The translations under genes and the position numbers were made by a program. From Perkinsus marinus ATCC 50983 (taxonomy: Eukaryota; Perkinsozoa; Perkinsida; Perkinsidae): a stretch of 64,000 bases of DNA. Shown here in pieces: positions 19,823 through 31,968 of this stretch (positions are counted from its first letter, which is position 1; each line of letters opens with the position of its first letter). The notes beneath the pieces were generated by a model that searched no databases, was not told the origin of the DNA, and worked only from the letters and a program-made list of their open reading frames with translations. The stretch covers positions 432,505 through 496,504 of the forward strand of contig NW_003210321.1 of the NCBI RefSeq assembly GCF_000006405.1, given 5' to 3'.

Positions 19823-21293
19823 GGAAGGTAGAGCGAATTGTGTGCTAACTTCAATCCCACTTGGTGACAGGCCTCTTGTAAGGCTGCTTCTCATTGCACC
19901 AACAGCCCAGTCTAATTGCATGACGACGAGGAATGATATGAGCTTCAGCAGGCTCGCACCGAGCGCTTGGAAGACCCCATGCAGGAGGGAGTTCGGTGGG
20001 GTCATACCTGCATATAAATGCACAAGACAAGAGGAGGAAATGGTCAGCCTCCCACCTGCCGAGATCTGCGACAAGCCTAAACCTTCAAAGCCGCACCAGA
20101 TATTGAAGTCCCCTCTAGATACCTAACGAGGCGAGATATGCGTAGTGACGAAGTTAGCAGGCCTGGCCTACCCCGTGTACAAGCGCCTCTGCTACGGTGT
20201 CTGGCTCGACTAAGCCGCTCGTCGACGAAATGAGCTTGGTGATCTCAGGCTTCCGAGTATTCTCATGTTCAAAGCCTGGCGTTCTCGTGTCTGGTGGGTA
20301 TATTATAGATACCTAACTATGCAGCTACGCTCCGCCTCCTTTAGTGTTATACTACAGGGGTCTACCCTTACTCACCTGCACATTGTGGACCTCAGTCTCC
20401 TGCCTGAGGGTCTCGGCATACCCTCGGATGGCGAATTTAGATCCAGAGTAGCTGAACAGTGAACGCTCATTGATATAACCTCCTACCTCCCCCCCACCTC
20501 GCATAGCCATATACTCCTATTTGGGCAGCTTGACTGCTGACAAACGCGATGCGACCCCGACCCTTTTCTTTCATGGACGGCAGCACTTTGCGTGCCATGA
20601 ACACCGAACCTGAAGAAAACCATTGCAAGGCGGCCTACCAACTCACCAACTCGAATAAGACGCTCGATAACCGACCAAGGTAGTTGACATTGAGCTCAGC
20701 CATGATGTCTTTGACTGAGGTCTCCTCTGCCAGACCCGGGAGGGACATCCCAGCACAGTTGATGAGCCAATCTATCTCGTCAGCATCTATGTCCTTCACA
20801 AACCTGATCCGAGTGCTCAGGCGTCGACACACGATCATCATATGAAGTACATTTGGTCCACCTTTTTCGGATCAGTGATGTCACAGCTCACTAGAGCCAC
20901 ATCGCATGCCGGGTTTACTTCCTTTATCTCCTTCGCGGCCTTCTCGAGAACCTCCATTCGCCGAGCTGACACGCACGAGCTCAGTCGCGAATTCTACCGC
21001 AGTTTTGCAAACCGCTAGTGATCCCTTTCAGATAATTAAAACAGGGCATCCTACCAATAATGGTGACTCGCTTCGCTCCGTCAGCAGCACATCGTTTCGC
21101 CACTGCCAAGCCTATTCCGCTGCTTCCTCCTGGTATGCACACATGAAGACTCTCCACTGATTGATACCTACACATTACCAAGCTGCTCCCCAATTGGCGA
21201 TCCCAATCACTACTTTCCGCGCTTGAAGATGTAGCTAATCAGAGTGATGAGGAGCAAGAGGCCTCCAAAGCCGTAGAGCCAGTCAGTCCACAT
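19823..21293 (-). CDS. KDSR: 3-ketodihydrosphingosine reductase, 3' end lost in gap
   Basis: NADPH-dependent short-chain dehydrogenase that reduces 3-ketodihydrosphingosine, the second step of sphingolipid synthesis, at the ER membrane. Exons, all phase-consistent: 21293-21214, 21167-21055, 20965-20851, 20803-20676, 20609-20498, 20451-20376, 20312-20172, 20122-20056 and 20007 into the gap. An N-terminal membrane segment GGLLLLITLISYIF is followed by the cofactor loop PGGSSGIGLAVAK, VTIIARR, CDITDP, WLINCAGMS, MAELNVNYLG, IAFVSSQAAQ, the catalytic YSGSK, PPDTRTPGFE and a C-terminal hydrophobic region after GMTPPNSLLHG. Introns are 46-89 nt. The C-terminus is truncated by the gap. The PPDT-TPGFE block separates it from general SDRs. 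Confidence 0.93.
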
Positions 21294-21950
21294 GAGAACA
21301 ATAATGTCGAATACTCACTCAACTACGGCAAGTGACCACTTAGAAAACCCAAAGTCACAACGTAGTACTTGTATATTATTAAAGATATACCATTTAAAAC
21401 AGTAGATATTGATAGATATTACTACATAGGGATGCTGTATACAATATATTATATTTAATAATTAAATATATAATACCGTTATTTTGATATTAATACAAGA
21501 TGAAATTATCTATAAAAAATTTTTATAATATTAAACCAGCCATATTGTAATTATATTATGATGAATACCATAACGACCCTTCAACACCGCCTACACAACT
21601 CCATCATTGTGATCACTCTATCGTCCAATAGTTGTGTGCTGTGGAATCCGTCGGCCAAATCTGTCCCTCCTAGCTATGGCTAGTAGGAGGTTGTACTGTT
21701 GCTGTTGTATTCATTCCTCTTCCTCCATATAGTAACGCTCTGGCTAGTATTATAAGTCAATGTCAACATGATCTGTGGTGTCGAACAGCAGCCCAATGGG
21801 TGATCAATTGCACATACTAAACGCAAACACCACACTAAGGAAACCATGAAACTGTCGATAACAATTTAGATTCACTATGATAAAAAGTAAATATCGCATA
21901 CTGCAATGATGATAAACTACGAGCCGACGGCACCAACACGGATAAGGCCG
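21294..21950. other. Intergenic region with an AT-rich island
   Basis: No gene seen. About 21372-21562 is almost entirely A and T, in sharp contrast to its surroundings; the rest is ordinary sequence. Confidence 0.7.
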
Positions 21951-23323
21951 TCACGCTTTGAGGGAGGGAAAGGGCTTCCCCGCAGGATATTGCAGCCAGT
22001 TCTCTTTAGACCAGGTGATGCCAGCCTCAGGACCCTCGACGAGATGAAGCTGGTATCTGGTGAATCCCGTCACTATTTAACTAGGAGTACCAAAACTCAC
22101 GTATGCCTCTGTTTGGGTGACGTATTAGGTAGGGAGAGATGATCGACCGTACCTACCACCGTACTCATAATTAACAGCGACATCAATGACCTTCAATACC
22201 AGGGAAGACCACTAGATCCCCTGCATCGACCTCAACCGGTATGAAGCCTTTCGCTTTAAGACCATCTCTATCGTTGGCTGGCAGCTCTCCCTCCCACACT
22301 ACTGCAGGAGATGCTAAACAGTTCGCAGTGATCCTCAGGGGTACCATGACTCCTGTTGCTACCTTTGCTGTCCATGTTGATATCTTTGAAGTGGGGATCG
22401 CCTCCCTCGTGGGTCCTAGCAAACAATCGCCTTAAAGGCTCCTTGTGACTTCCTGGTCTGACCCAAAGGCAGCCATTCTATGATGAGGACAGATTATCAT
22501 AGTACACAAGGAGCCAGTGTTACCTCTAGGGTAGCTGGGTCCAAGGCTAACCACATGCCCAAACAGGTCTGTCTGGGCGTAGTGTGGAGGAATGAGGAGT
22601 CCTGATGGCTAGTCACTGCGCCACCAATCAATGGTTGCTTGAAGATGTACCTGTCGTGCTCTAACAGAGTTACTACCCAGATGAGGACATACATAGATTG
22701 TGGCAGAACAGGATCCTGATAGCCGAGATCGCGAACCATCTCCAACACTTTACGGGAATTGCTATACCTACCTCGAAAGGTCCTCAGTGGGTCACTCGAG
22801 TCAGCTTACTTGTGAAAAACAGGGTCATCAACGTGCAAAGAATGCCCTACTTTATTCACTAGCTCCGACTTCGGAATGTCCGACCGTATCTGAGCTTACG
22901 TAGCTCATGGGAGAAGTGGCATCCGCTATCCACCTTGCCATTTTCGTTGACCGCGCCTGGCTCCAGAAAGAATCTTATATGATCCGCACTACCGAGGAAG
23001 TACCTACAATTCCCCCTCAGGACGCCACTTAAAAATCCCCTCGCAGATTCGCGAAGCAAGCTGTGGAGTGCCAACAGAGGTACTACTCGTTGTTAACATG
23101 CTGGTCCCTCCCTGTAGTGAAGACACTATCCACGCTGTCCTCGGGATCCCAACCCTCCAGCAGCTTTGCCATCTCTTCCTTCATCTCCTGCACCTGGGTA
23201 GGCAAAAGTAGACTCCTCCCAGACCGAGCAAAAGGCGACTACCTCTTCTGCTGTTGCAAAAGCCTTTCTAACGAGGAAGCCATTGTCATTGAAGGAGGCT
23301 AGTTCTTCGGGACTAAGAGACAT
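21951..23323 (-). CDS. PHYHD1-like phytanoyl-CoA dioxygenase family protein
   Basis: Fe(II)/2-oxoglutarate-dependent oxygenase of the phytanoyl-CoA dioxygenase family, closest in layout to PHYHD1; the substrate is unknown. The order on the minus strand is MSLSPEELASFNDNGFLVRK, VQEMKEEMAKLLEGWDPED, GSADHIRFFLEPGAVNENGK, HSLHVDDPVFHK, VLPQSMY then IFKQPLIGGAV, the iron-binding TSHQDSSFLHTTPRQTCLG, GDLVVFPGIEGH (distal region), and the C-terminal WSKENWLQYPAGKPFPSLKA before TGA. The blocks lie in different frames joined by short introns; one intron falls inside the start of the iron-binding region. Peroxisomal location is possible, but no clear targeting signal is seen at either end. Confidence 0.88.
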
Positions 23324-25280
23324 TTATGGGCGGAAGTCAACTACAACATCACCCCTCCGAGACTCATGTTACTTCTCCAAATGCGCTCCACTAAGAGCCG
23401 CACCGACTTCCAAAGAAGAGCGGCCCTGTTACATAGGACGGGTCGCTATTGAGTAAATTTAAGATCTGATTTTTGAACCACTACTAGGGATTGTGTGCTA
23501 AGGGCTGAACACTATGAAGGTAGGAAAAGCGAAAATCGTGGGTCTAGGCTGGCTTGTCACAGGCAGATAGATTCTGGGAGGTGTTAAATCAACACTTGTT
23601 GATCACGATGTTCTCGTTGGATATTTGATCACCCCGCAGTATTTTGGCAATATTTCTGCATTGTGACACTGTGTGGTGACACGCTTGTCCCTCGTAGATG
23701 ATGAAATTGCATAAGTCATGCTCGCTCTATCTCTCAGAGCCTATCCCTTCGATCTTGAAGAGTATGTATAATTATGTCACAATATATCGACATTACGTAT
23801 ATGTTCGAGAACCTGAGGGTCATGTCTCAGATAACAGTGACACTCCGTCCTTGTTCTGTCCATTACGAATTAGTTAATGGCGGAGCCTAGCAGTAGCGGT
23901 ATGTGGTGAGGAAGGCTCAAGCTTCGAATATCACAGAGTTGCCAACCGCAACTTGCAACAGACCATCGTGATCCGGTAGCATTGTGGCTGAGGCCTGATT
24001 TGTCATTGGCTAGTCATTCGCTAATCTATAGGTTCCGAGTGATTGAATACTGGGCAAGTCTCATTACCGACCTTGTGGGCTGACGCCGATCGCTGTTCCG
24101 ACGCATCCGCGGTGACATTATCCCCATATCAGCTGTGCAGATCCTCACTCCAGAGCTTACGACTTGCGATAAGAACCATAATCAGACTTCGATCAGACTC
24201 AGAGTCTGATTATCAGAGCAAGTCATAATGATCAACAGTCACAAGTAGTAAAGTTGAGCAACCGATTAGGTGTGTAATAGACAAGATGAATGACAAATCG
24301 AATGCGAATCTCACACTGACCAATGCCAAAAAAGGACTGCGCAACTGTTTAGGGCGAGCGAGAGTGTTCCGTGATTATTGAACATTTCCCCTGGACTAGT
24401 TATAATGTGGCTGGGATGCTCAACGGGTTACCTTTACAAGAGCTCTTAGGTCCACCTCTCATAAGAAGAGAGTCCAATTCTGGAAATCCCCTCAGCTCGG
24501 AACCAACGGGTAAAAATCGCGCAGATTACGGTATCTTGCAATCTTGCTAAATCTTGATCTCCCTTATTTGGTTCTTCGACCAACCCACAAGTTTGTTCGC
24601 GTGCTTGCCCTAGTCAGGTTAAAGCATCCTTTCAGTGTTTGCCAAGACGTGTCTATTGGGATCAATGATGTAGGCTCGCTCGCCCTCAGCTCCAGCCGGG
24701 GAATCTTATCTCGGCTGGTGCGCACTCGGAAGATTTCCTGATACCCACCAGAGGGGCGGTCGCAGCCGAAAGAGTGTTGTGCGTACCCGTAGTTGATGGA
24801 AGCCCTCGATGCTGAAAACTCCCTTGTGGGCCCCTCACTACTCCCGGAAGGCCTCTGAGTCCACTCCGTAGCTTACCGTGGCTTACTACTATTCGACCAT
24901 TTTTTGTGCCTAGATAACAGTCCGGTGTCATGTGATGACGGCTAGAGGAGGATCTCCATCCTGAAAGGTGCATCATTGTGACTTGGGCTGACCTCGTATT
25001 GACTTACTGTCATTGCACTAATGATAGGTGTTGTCTTCTCGAAGAGAGTTCTCATCGGATTCACGACTGCTGTTCATCAGCGTCATCAGGAGGCGGCTGA
25101 GTCTTCGCTGGAATTGAGTTTATTGGTAGTGTTGAAAATGCCTCGGGGGAGGTGCGAGCCTATTAGCGCTTCTTAGCTTGATTCGCATTAGATACAAATT
25201 AGGTCCGATTAGATTTGTGCATGTTCTCACTTTGAGCTTTCAGTGTCCGTGCTGGCCCTCTTCTTCGCTACTCACGTGCT
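23324..25280. other. Two-kilobase stretch without a recognised gene
   Basis: Only short, unconvincing open frames on both strands. A small palindrome, ATCAGACT-CAG-AGTCTGAT, lies at about 24190-24216. It may hold the promoter of the PRP4 kinase gene and unrecognised exons. Confidence 0.6.
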
Positions 25281-27629
25281 ATGTCTAGCAGCAGAACAAC
25301 AACAACCCAGCGTGGACGCAGTGATTCCTACAACTACAACGATGACAACGAGCATCGGTATCGAGATGCAGGAAGCAACAGTCGGAGTTACAGAACTACC
25401 AGCAGCAGCATCATCACCCACGATCGTAAGGGGGCATCGGTTTCCCGTCGTGATGCCGGCGGTGATGGTCCTTCCGAGAGGAGTCGCTCTGATTATGCTC
25501 GCGATCGTGAGCTAAGGTCTTCTTCCCGTCAAGACTACCATCGTTCTCATCATCATCACCGTAGAGGAGGTTCGAGAGACCGTCCACAACAAGACTACGA
25601 TCGTACTCGTGGTGATAGGCATGATCATCACAGCAGCAAGCGGAGCAGCCATAGGAGCCGCAGTAGGAGTGCCAAGCGATCGAGAAGCAGAAGTCATCAC
25701 TCTGAGGATGTGGAAATGGACGACAAGTTGGTCGATGCTTTGGAGTCCTCTATGGAGGCCATTGATGCTAATTCCGATGCTGCTATCCAAAAACGTCGAG
25801 AGGAGCGACGAAAACTACAACGGCAACTGACAGAGCGGGAGATGAGCAGGAAACGTGATAGAGATATGAGCGCTAGGCCACCAATTGGTAAGCTAGAGGG
25901 TATCTTGAGGTCCGAATATGTACCATTTTCAGGCGGCAGTATTAGCGTGACGAGTGGTAAGGAGAGCATTATGTTGGCTGTTGTGGCCAGCCCTGATGAC
26001 GAGAGCGAGAAGGGAATGATGTCCGTCAGTGACTTGAGCTCACCCTCGGTCCATCCTAATCACAATGAGTCTCCTTCGTCATCAGACGAGACCCCCGAGA
26101 GGCAAGGAGAGGAGAAGCTGCCTACATCAAAGACAACTACTGCCGCTTTGCCTTCTGCCCTTGAAGCACTGAAAGCAAAGATGGCTGCGACTCAGGCCAA
26201 GGCTCTTGCTGAGATCAGACGACTCAAGGAGGCTGCCGATGAGACCATGCGGCGAAAGGCAGCTGAGACTGCTAACGCTCTGGTGTCCGATGAAAAGGCT
26301 CAAGTTACCGACACAGAGCTCAATATTATGCTCAAGCGGGCTAAGGAGATCTACGAGGAGAGGATCAGACAGAAGGAGATGGGTGTTGAAGAGGAAGACG
26401 GCCAAAATGATGATAAGGAAGGGTAGGTGGTGTTCTATCATTGCGGTGTCGTCTAGGGTCGACCCTACTGTGCTTTAGGTACTTCGTGCCTGGTCATCTA
26501 GAGACCATGGATGGTCGCTATGTGGTCCTCACCTCGAGTGACTCTGATGTTGGGAAGGGAGTCTTCTCCAATGTGGTAAAGTGCAAGGATACGCAATCGT
26601 GAGTCTATGAGTCTGCTTCGCTCCGCTAGACAAAGATCATTTTTCAGGCTGGAAGATGTCGCTATCAAAGTCATCCGTCGCAACGACATGATGCGGAAGG
26701 CGGCTGAAAAGGAGGTGCGTATCCTCACCAAGCTCAACGATGCCGCCGATGATATGATGGCTAAAGACAAGTCCGGTCGAGACCGAAGCCACATCGTTCG
26801 TCTCCTTCGCACTTTCAACTATCAGGGTCATCTCTGCCTAGTCTTCGAGTCGCTTTGGAGCAACCTTCGAGAGGCTTTGAAGAAGTATGCCCGGCCGGGC
26901 GAGCGCGGTTTGAATCCCAAGGCGGTCTGGTCCTATTCTCGGCAGCTACTGCTCGGTCTGAAGCATATGAAGAGCTGCAAGGTGATCCACGCCGACATCA
27001 AACCTGATAACATTCTAATTTCGAAAAACCATGGTCACCTGAAGATCTGTGATCTGGGGAGTGCCTGTGAGATTCACGAGGCACAGGAGATGGTGGAGTA
27101 TCTAGTCTCGAGATTTTACCGCGCGCCGGAGATTATGCTGGGCTACCACAAGTACGACTACGCTATCGATATGTGGGCTATTGGATGCACTCTGTTCGAG
27201 TTGTGGACGGGCAAGATCCTTTTCCAAGGCCGCAACAACAATGATATGCTCAAGCAGATTCAGGACGCTAAGGGGAAGTTCCCTCATAAGCAAATAAGAG
27301 CCTCGAAGTTTGTCGAGATGCGTCACCACTTCAACGACCAATGTGACTTCTTATGGCAGCAGAAAGGCGGAGGCGTGAAGGTCATCACTACGTTCACCCC
27401 AGGATCAGATTCTCTCAAAGCTAGGATCCTTCACAGCACGCGGAAGCTGTCAGATTCTGACCCTAATAAGCGGTGGTTCGAGAACAAGACGAAGCAGTTC
27501 GTTGACCTCGTGGATCAGATGACCAACCTCAATCCGAAGCATAGGATTACACCAGAAGAAGCTCTGGCCCATCCCTTCATAGTGGAACCTTTTGAGCGGA
27601 GCGAAGGTCGAGCTTTGAAGGCTCAGTAA
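25281..27629 (+). CDS. PRPF4B: PRP4-type serine/threonine kinase with RS-rich N-terminus
   Basis: Spliceosome-associated kinase of the PRP4/DYRK-CLK group that phosphorylates splicing factors in the nucleus. Exons 25281-26422, 26479-26598 and 26648-27629 give 747 residues. The first 150 residues are rich in Arg, Ser and His with RS repeats; a charged coiled stretch follows. The kinase domain starts after YFVPGHLETMDGRYVVL. It shows the VAIKVIRR lysine, the family-typical HADIKPDNIL loop instead of HRD, DLGSA in place of DFG, the SRFYRAPEIMLGY activation segment, DMWAIGCTLFELWTGKILF, and the C-terminal NPKHRITPEEALAHPF. DLG instead of DFG is unusual but conservative. It heads a plus-strand block with two further RNA or chromatin type genes. 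Confidence 0.95.
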
Positions 27630-27807
27630 TTTGGTATTGCTAGTAGTAGTATTAGCGAGAATAAAGTCTGGAAGTAGTTATATAGTACAGTGTTGACCAG
27701 CAGTAGGAGGAGGAGGTGTTATATCATTTTGCCACAATTAACTTGCCACCATGTTGCGTTAGTTATCACCCTGGGGCAGAGCTAGTGGTCATGTCAGCAG
27801 TTGCTTT

Positions 27808-29716
27808 ATGGGACGACGTGCATCAGACGGGAAGAAGCGGCGGACGGTCGCCGAAGGTAAACCCTACTCAATAGAGACGGGGAGGGACCGCCTATGTCGG
27901 GTTAGGTGTGGATAGCAACTCGGCGATGAACTTGATGTACAAGTCTGAGTCCCGCAGTAGTTGGGAGCCCGATTTCGCGGAAGCAGCTCAGCATGCTAGG
28001 GACTGCATTAGAGGTGGCATTCATCTTAGGTCGATGCTGATGGAGATATTCCCATGTCCGTGAGTAGGTAACCCACACTGCGTCCAGCGTCTCACGGACC
28101 CCCTGTGTCGGTATCTGGATAGCCCAGCTGGTGGTGAGCAGCAGCTCCATCCTGAGTTCCGTCGAGAGATCGATGTATCGAAGAGGAGGGTCTATCATCG
28201 TCGTGAAAAGGAGGAGAAATCAACCTTGCATTGGGGCCAACGTGAGTCGAGACCACTCCTTATCGTCCTTCACACTCGATCCTCTACGTACCACTCTTCA
28301 TGCAACTCCTATGAAACTGCGAGGTCTCCTATTATCTCCGTCCCTCGCAGGTAAGCTCCTCTTGGCAGAGTTGGAGTTCCTGATGGAATATGACTCGAGT
28401 AAAGCAGCTGTTGTGGTCTACGTGGGTGCCGGGCCAGGCGACCACATACCCGTATTGATCCGCTTCATCAATGTACGTGTACCATCGACTTTACCTATTA
28501 TCAGGTTTTGGATCTTCAGGCCTATCGCCACTATCGTGACTACCAACCTCTCTCGTTTGAGCTCTATGACTCCACACCCTTCGCTGAGCCCTTGAGGGCA
28601 ATGGCAGAGCAAGACCCCGGCTCAGTACGGCTCATTCAGGACAAGTTCGACCTAGAGCGAGGTGAGGCCTCCCCATCTTCCTACTGCCAGCATATGTTCG
28701 TCCTTAGCCCGGAGTAGCCGTTATCGAGATGGCAGGACACCCATATTGCTTATGAGTGATATTAGAAGCGGTAATTGGCAAGGGCAGAGCTTTGAGGAAA
28801 ACGAAAAGAGTGAGCACCCGCTAGGAGGTGATATAGTGCCATGGGTTGCTTCAGTGGTGAGGGACGACATGTCGGCCCAGCTGGCCTGGTGGAAGGCTAT
28901 GAGACCCCAGAAGGCTCTGATGAAGTTTAGGTAGTCCTGCGTTGCCCAGTTGCCTTCAGTGAGGGCCAGTGTGCCTGTAGGTTGCCGTACACAGAAGGTA
29001 AGGTTGAGTACGTGTCGGGGAAAGTGTATTACCCTATATGGGGCGCGCAGACCACCACCGAAGCCCGACTAACTATAGAGTCGCCGGATGCTCCTATGAT
29101 CGAGTAATATCATTGTCGTCCTTTTGACTGTGTCGGACGGGCGTAAACCTCTTAGATATGACAATGGGGAGTTCGGCGAGGCTATGGCGTATTTCAATAC
29201 GGTAGGAGACGGGTGAATACCTTATTTGGTTCATTCAGTTGTGGGTAGGTCCTCCGCACTGCCGTCTACGAAAGGCCGAGGAATCTGAAGGGCCCAGACG
29301 AGCCCTTCTTGGCAGCCGGCCTTTGTCGCTGTTATGATTGCACAGCAGAGACGCGGATATTGAGCGCCTACCTGAGGGGCTGTGGGGCGGACGGTTCCAG
29401 TACTCGCACTGTGGCTGACTTTTCTACTCAACTGTCGGACCAGATGGGCCCTCGGACCCTTCTGACGTGTATACAGAACCCGGCCGAGAGAAATTCGGCA
29501 CAGCCTGAGGGGAAATCTCCGAAACATAGGAAGGTGGAAGAAGAGAAGGCTGCCGTTGAGGGCGAGGAAGACCCCACGCTTGCTCTAATGCGGTCCATGG
29601 GTCTCCCGACGGGCTTTGTTGGGGACAAACTAGCCCAGTACGGGGAGGAGGACCAAGACGACTGGTCTGATGGTGACTCTATAGGACAGGGTACTGAATC
29701 GGATGAGCCTTGGTAG
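27808..29716 (+). CDS. VP39-type mRNA cap 2'-O-methyltransferase-like protein
   Basis: S-adenosylmethionine-dependent methyltransferase resembling the VP39 (poly(A) polymerase regulatory subunit) family; likely acts on mRNA caps. Nine exons: 27808-27856, 27906-28059, 28123-28241, 28351-28472, 28505-28661, 28729-28930, 28981-29103, 29156-29201 and 29249-29716. All phases agree, giving 479 residues. Visible motifs are LHWGQRKLLLAELEFL with the first catalytic Lys, the SAM loop VVVYVGAGPGDHIP, LLMSDIRSG with the catalytic Asp, MRPQKALMKFRLPY with the second Lys, WGAQTTTEARLTIESP, AMAYFNT, and GLCRCYDCTAETRIL. The acidic C-terminus after it is specific to this protein. The fourth intron is only 32 nt. 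The start ATG is the one that reaches the frame of exon 2. The gene is cellular, embedded among host genes with introns. Confidence 0.9.
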
Positions 29717-29821
29717 TGTTTGTGCGTGGCTACTACTGTTTCCTACTGTTTCTACTAGGTCGTCTTTGAGTTTGTCAATATGGTAGGTGGGCGGCGGTTA
29801 GGTTTGTAATTGGCTGTGCGT

Positions 29822-31423
29822 ATGCCGGTGGTAACGCGTCGCCGATCTTATGCTCCCGGCGACGACGTACAGCGACCGTCCTCTTTAGAGGCTGCCTCCC
29901 ACTGTCCACCACTCAGGAGGCGTTCCACTGGCGGCTCCAGGCATATAGACAAAAAGGACCATCCAGCAGACAACACCCGCGTGCTGCAGGAGAGAAAGTC
30001 TCCTGATGCAGCAGATTTCAACGCTGCTTGTCAGCACATGCAGGACTCAGGAAGTAGTCGTAAACCTTCCGAGGAGCAGCCCACTAAGGAAGAACGTAGT
30101 GGTTGTTCTCCTCGTGTGGAGGTCTCGACTTGTCGGCCCTCAGCAACAACAGCAGCAGTTGAGCCTCCAGCCAATGCAAGCCCTTCAACTACAGCAGCTG
30201 AGTACACCCCTAGGAAGTCGCCGTCGACGAGCAGCTCCAGCGAGGCGCTCACGCCAGGAACTATACTATTGAGGGAGTACACTAGGCATGTAGTACTGGG
30301 TGTGGCCGACGAGACTTGAGTGCTCGTGCTTGGCAGTTCTCATTCAATCCTGGCCTTCTTGATCACTCTACCTATTGGTCCGACTCCAGTTTGGCCAACC
30401 TTTGCTTGAAGCTGCGTCTACCGGTAGTAGAACGCGAAGAGAGTGTAGTTGAACTCGCGACAGGCTACTGGCTCGAGAGAAGAGATCATCGGCCGTCTCC
30501 GTATGTGGCATGCTACACATAACCCCAACGGGCCTACCCCGGGGGTGCCCTCCTATCGCGCTACTCGTGAGTTGTTCGCGGTCCATGCCTCCCGAAGGAC
30601 TACTCATTCTTCGTCAGGTGGCCACTTCTGCCTTGTCGCTGTCAAGGAAGGTTTAGTCGCGGAAAAGTTCAAGAGTCCCTTTAAGCGGAAAGCTGGAAGT
30701 GCGTCAAAGCCCATCTTGAGGTTCCTTAGTAGTAGCGCCGTCCGATTTCCGATCTCTCGAGCTCAGGAAAGTATCGTCGTATAGTCCCACGTCATTCGCT
30801 ACTACTGAAACCTTGTTACCGGTCGTCGAGTCCCCAAAGGCATCCAGTAGACCTGACCTCAGCAGTCCACAAGGCGGTCGCCTCTCTCCATGCAAGGAAC
30901 GTCGTCGCAGGTAGAAACACCGATGGCGTCGCACTGCTGGAACATAAGGAACCCGCCCTGACCTTCCCGTTTTGCTCAGTATTTGTCCTCCAATTGATGT
31001 AACGGACTCGGAAGGAGAGTTCTCTAATGACCAGAGAAGCTCTACCCACAGCATGCCCCCGAAGCACGACTGCGCAGTAGATCAATCAACACCGGCCAGG
31101 CAGTAGGCATCTCGTTTACGGACCTACTCTATGGATCACCGTTTTGTAGTGTTCGCGGCGGCCCTGCTTCTGAAGCCTCAACGAAGCGTAAACGCCGCAG
31201 AGTACAATTCTCCCCGTAAGTGGGATGAGGTTCTTCCTATCAGCCTCGCTGCTGCAGGTTCAACGAGGTACAGTTGATGTCACCAAGACGTCTCCTGCCT
31301 GCCCTCTCCCGCAAACGCTTAATGTTCGAAGCGGTTCCTGAGGAAGTAGTCACACTAGACAAGTCGAACGCGTTACTCATTTCGTCAGGACCCGTTTGCC
31401 GAGACCGCCCATATTCCTGTTGA
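29822..31423 (+). CDS. SAP-domain protein, probably nuclear
   Basis: Contains a SAP motif, a small helix-turn-helix DNA or RNA binding module: SLANLCLKLRLP joined across an intron to ATGSREEIIGRLRMWHAT, about residues 167-196. Seven exons read 29822-30289, 30337-30423, 30464-30720, 30767-30910, 30980-31102, 31150-31215 and 31258-31423. All phases are consistent, giving 436 residues. The rest is Ser, Pro and Arg rich, with basic patches such as KERRR and STKRKRRRV that resemble nuclear localisation signals. I do not recognise the orthologue. The start codon is the first ATG in frame; an upstream ATG at 29779 joined by a tiny intron cannot be ruled out. Confidence 0.75.
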
Positions 31424-31968
31424 AGAGTGCCAGTAGAAAATCGGGTCCTACTGTATTATGTACATTATCAGCGTTGTTTAATGTTGTTATAAGGTCACTT
31501 TCCATTAACGTATATTACGGTTCATGACTGTCCCTCTATCATTGCAGCATACCCCACTGAGCATCTACTGTCCCTATTGCATGTTTACATTGACTGCTTC
31601 TCGAATCTCCTGTGTTTTGTGTGAAGTAGGAATAGTAGTGTCCTACTAACTCTGCAGTTAGTACCCCATCTTGAATAAGAATTGCCTATACAGACAAAAC
31701 GAGTCAGCACTTTGTACCGGGAGGCGACCTCTTCCAGTTATCACGAATGCTTCTGTTAACACTGTGGAATAATTCCACTGGAATTCCCACAAATGCGGAC
31801 TGACCGCGTCGATGTCAATTTAACTTTGTCGGAGGGATTCTCATCACAGTAGTTTGCCATTTACGAGAGGGAGGAGTTGAAATCTCCCTTCCGTTTATCG
31901 TATTCTCCTGAAGCCATATTATATGCAGTATCCTTTAGACCATACCCCACTGACAACACAACGATAAC
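31424..31968. other. Convergent intergenic region, nothing seen
   Basis: Lies between the 3' ends of a plus-strand and a minus-strand gene. No coding signal recognised. Confidence 0.6.

Noticed and set aside
19511-20074. Minus-strand open frame of 187 codons running through the gap
   Set aside because: Length is inflated by N bases and by reading through a KDSR intron; only the KDSR exon part is real.
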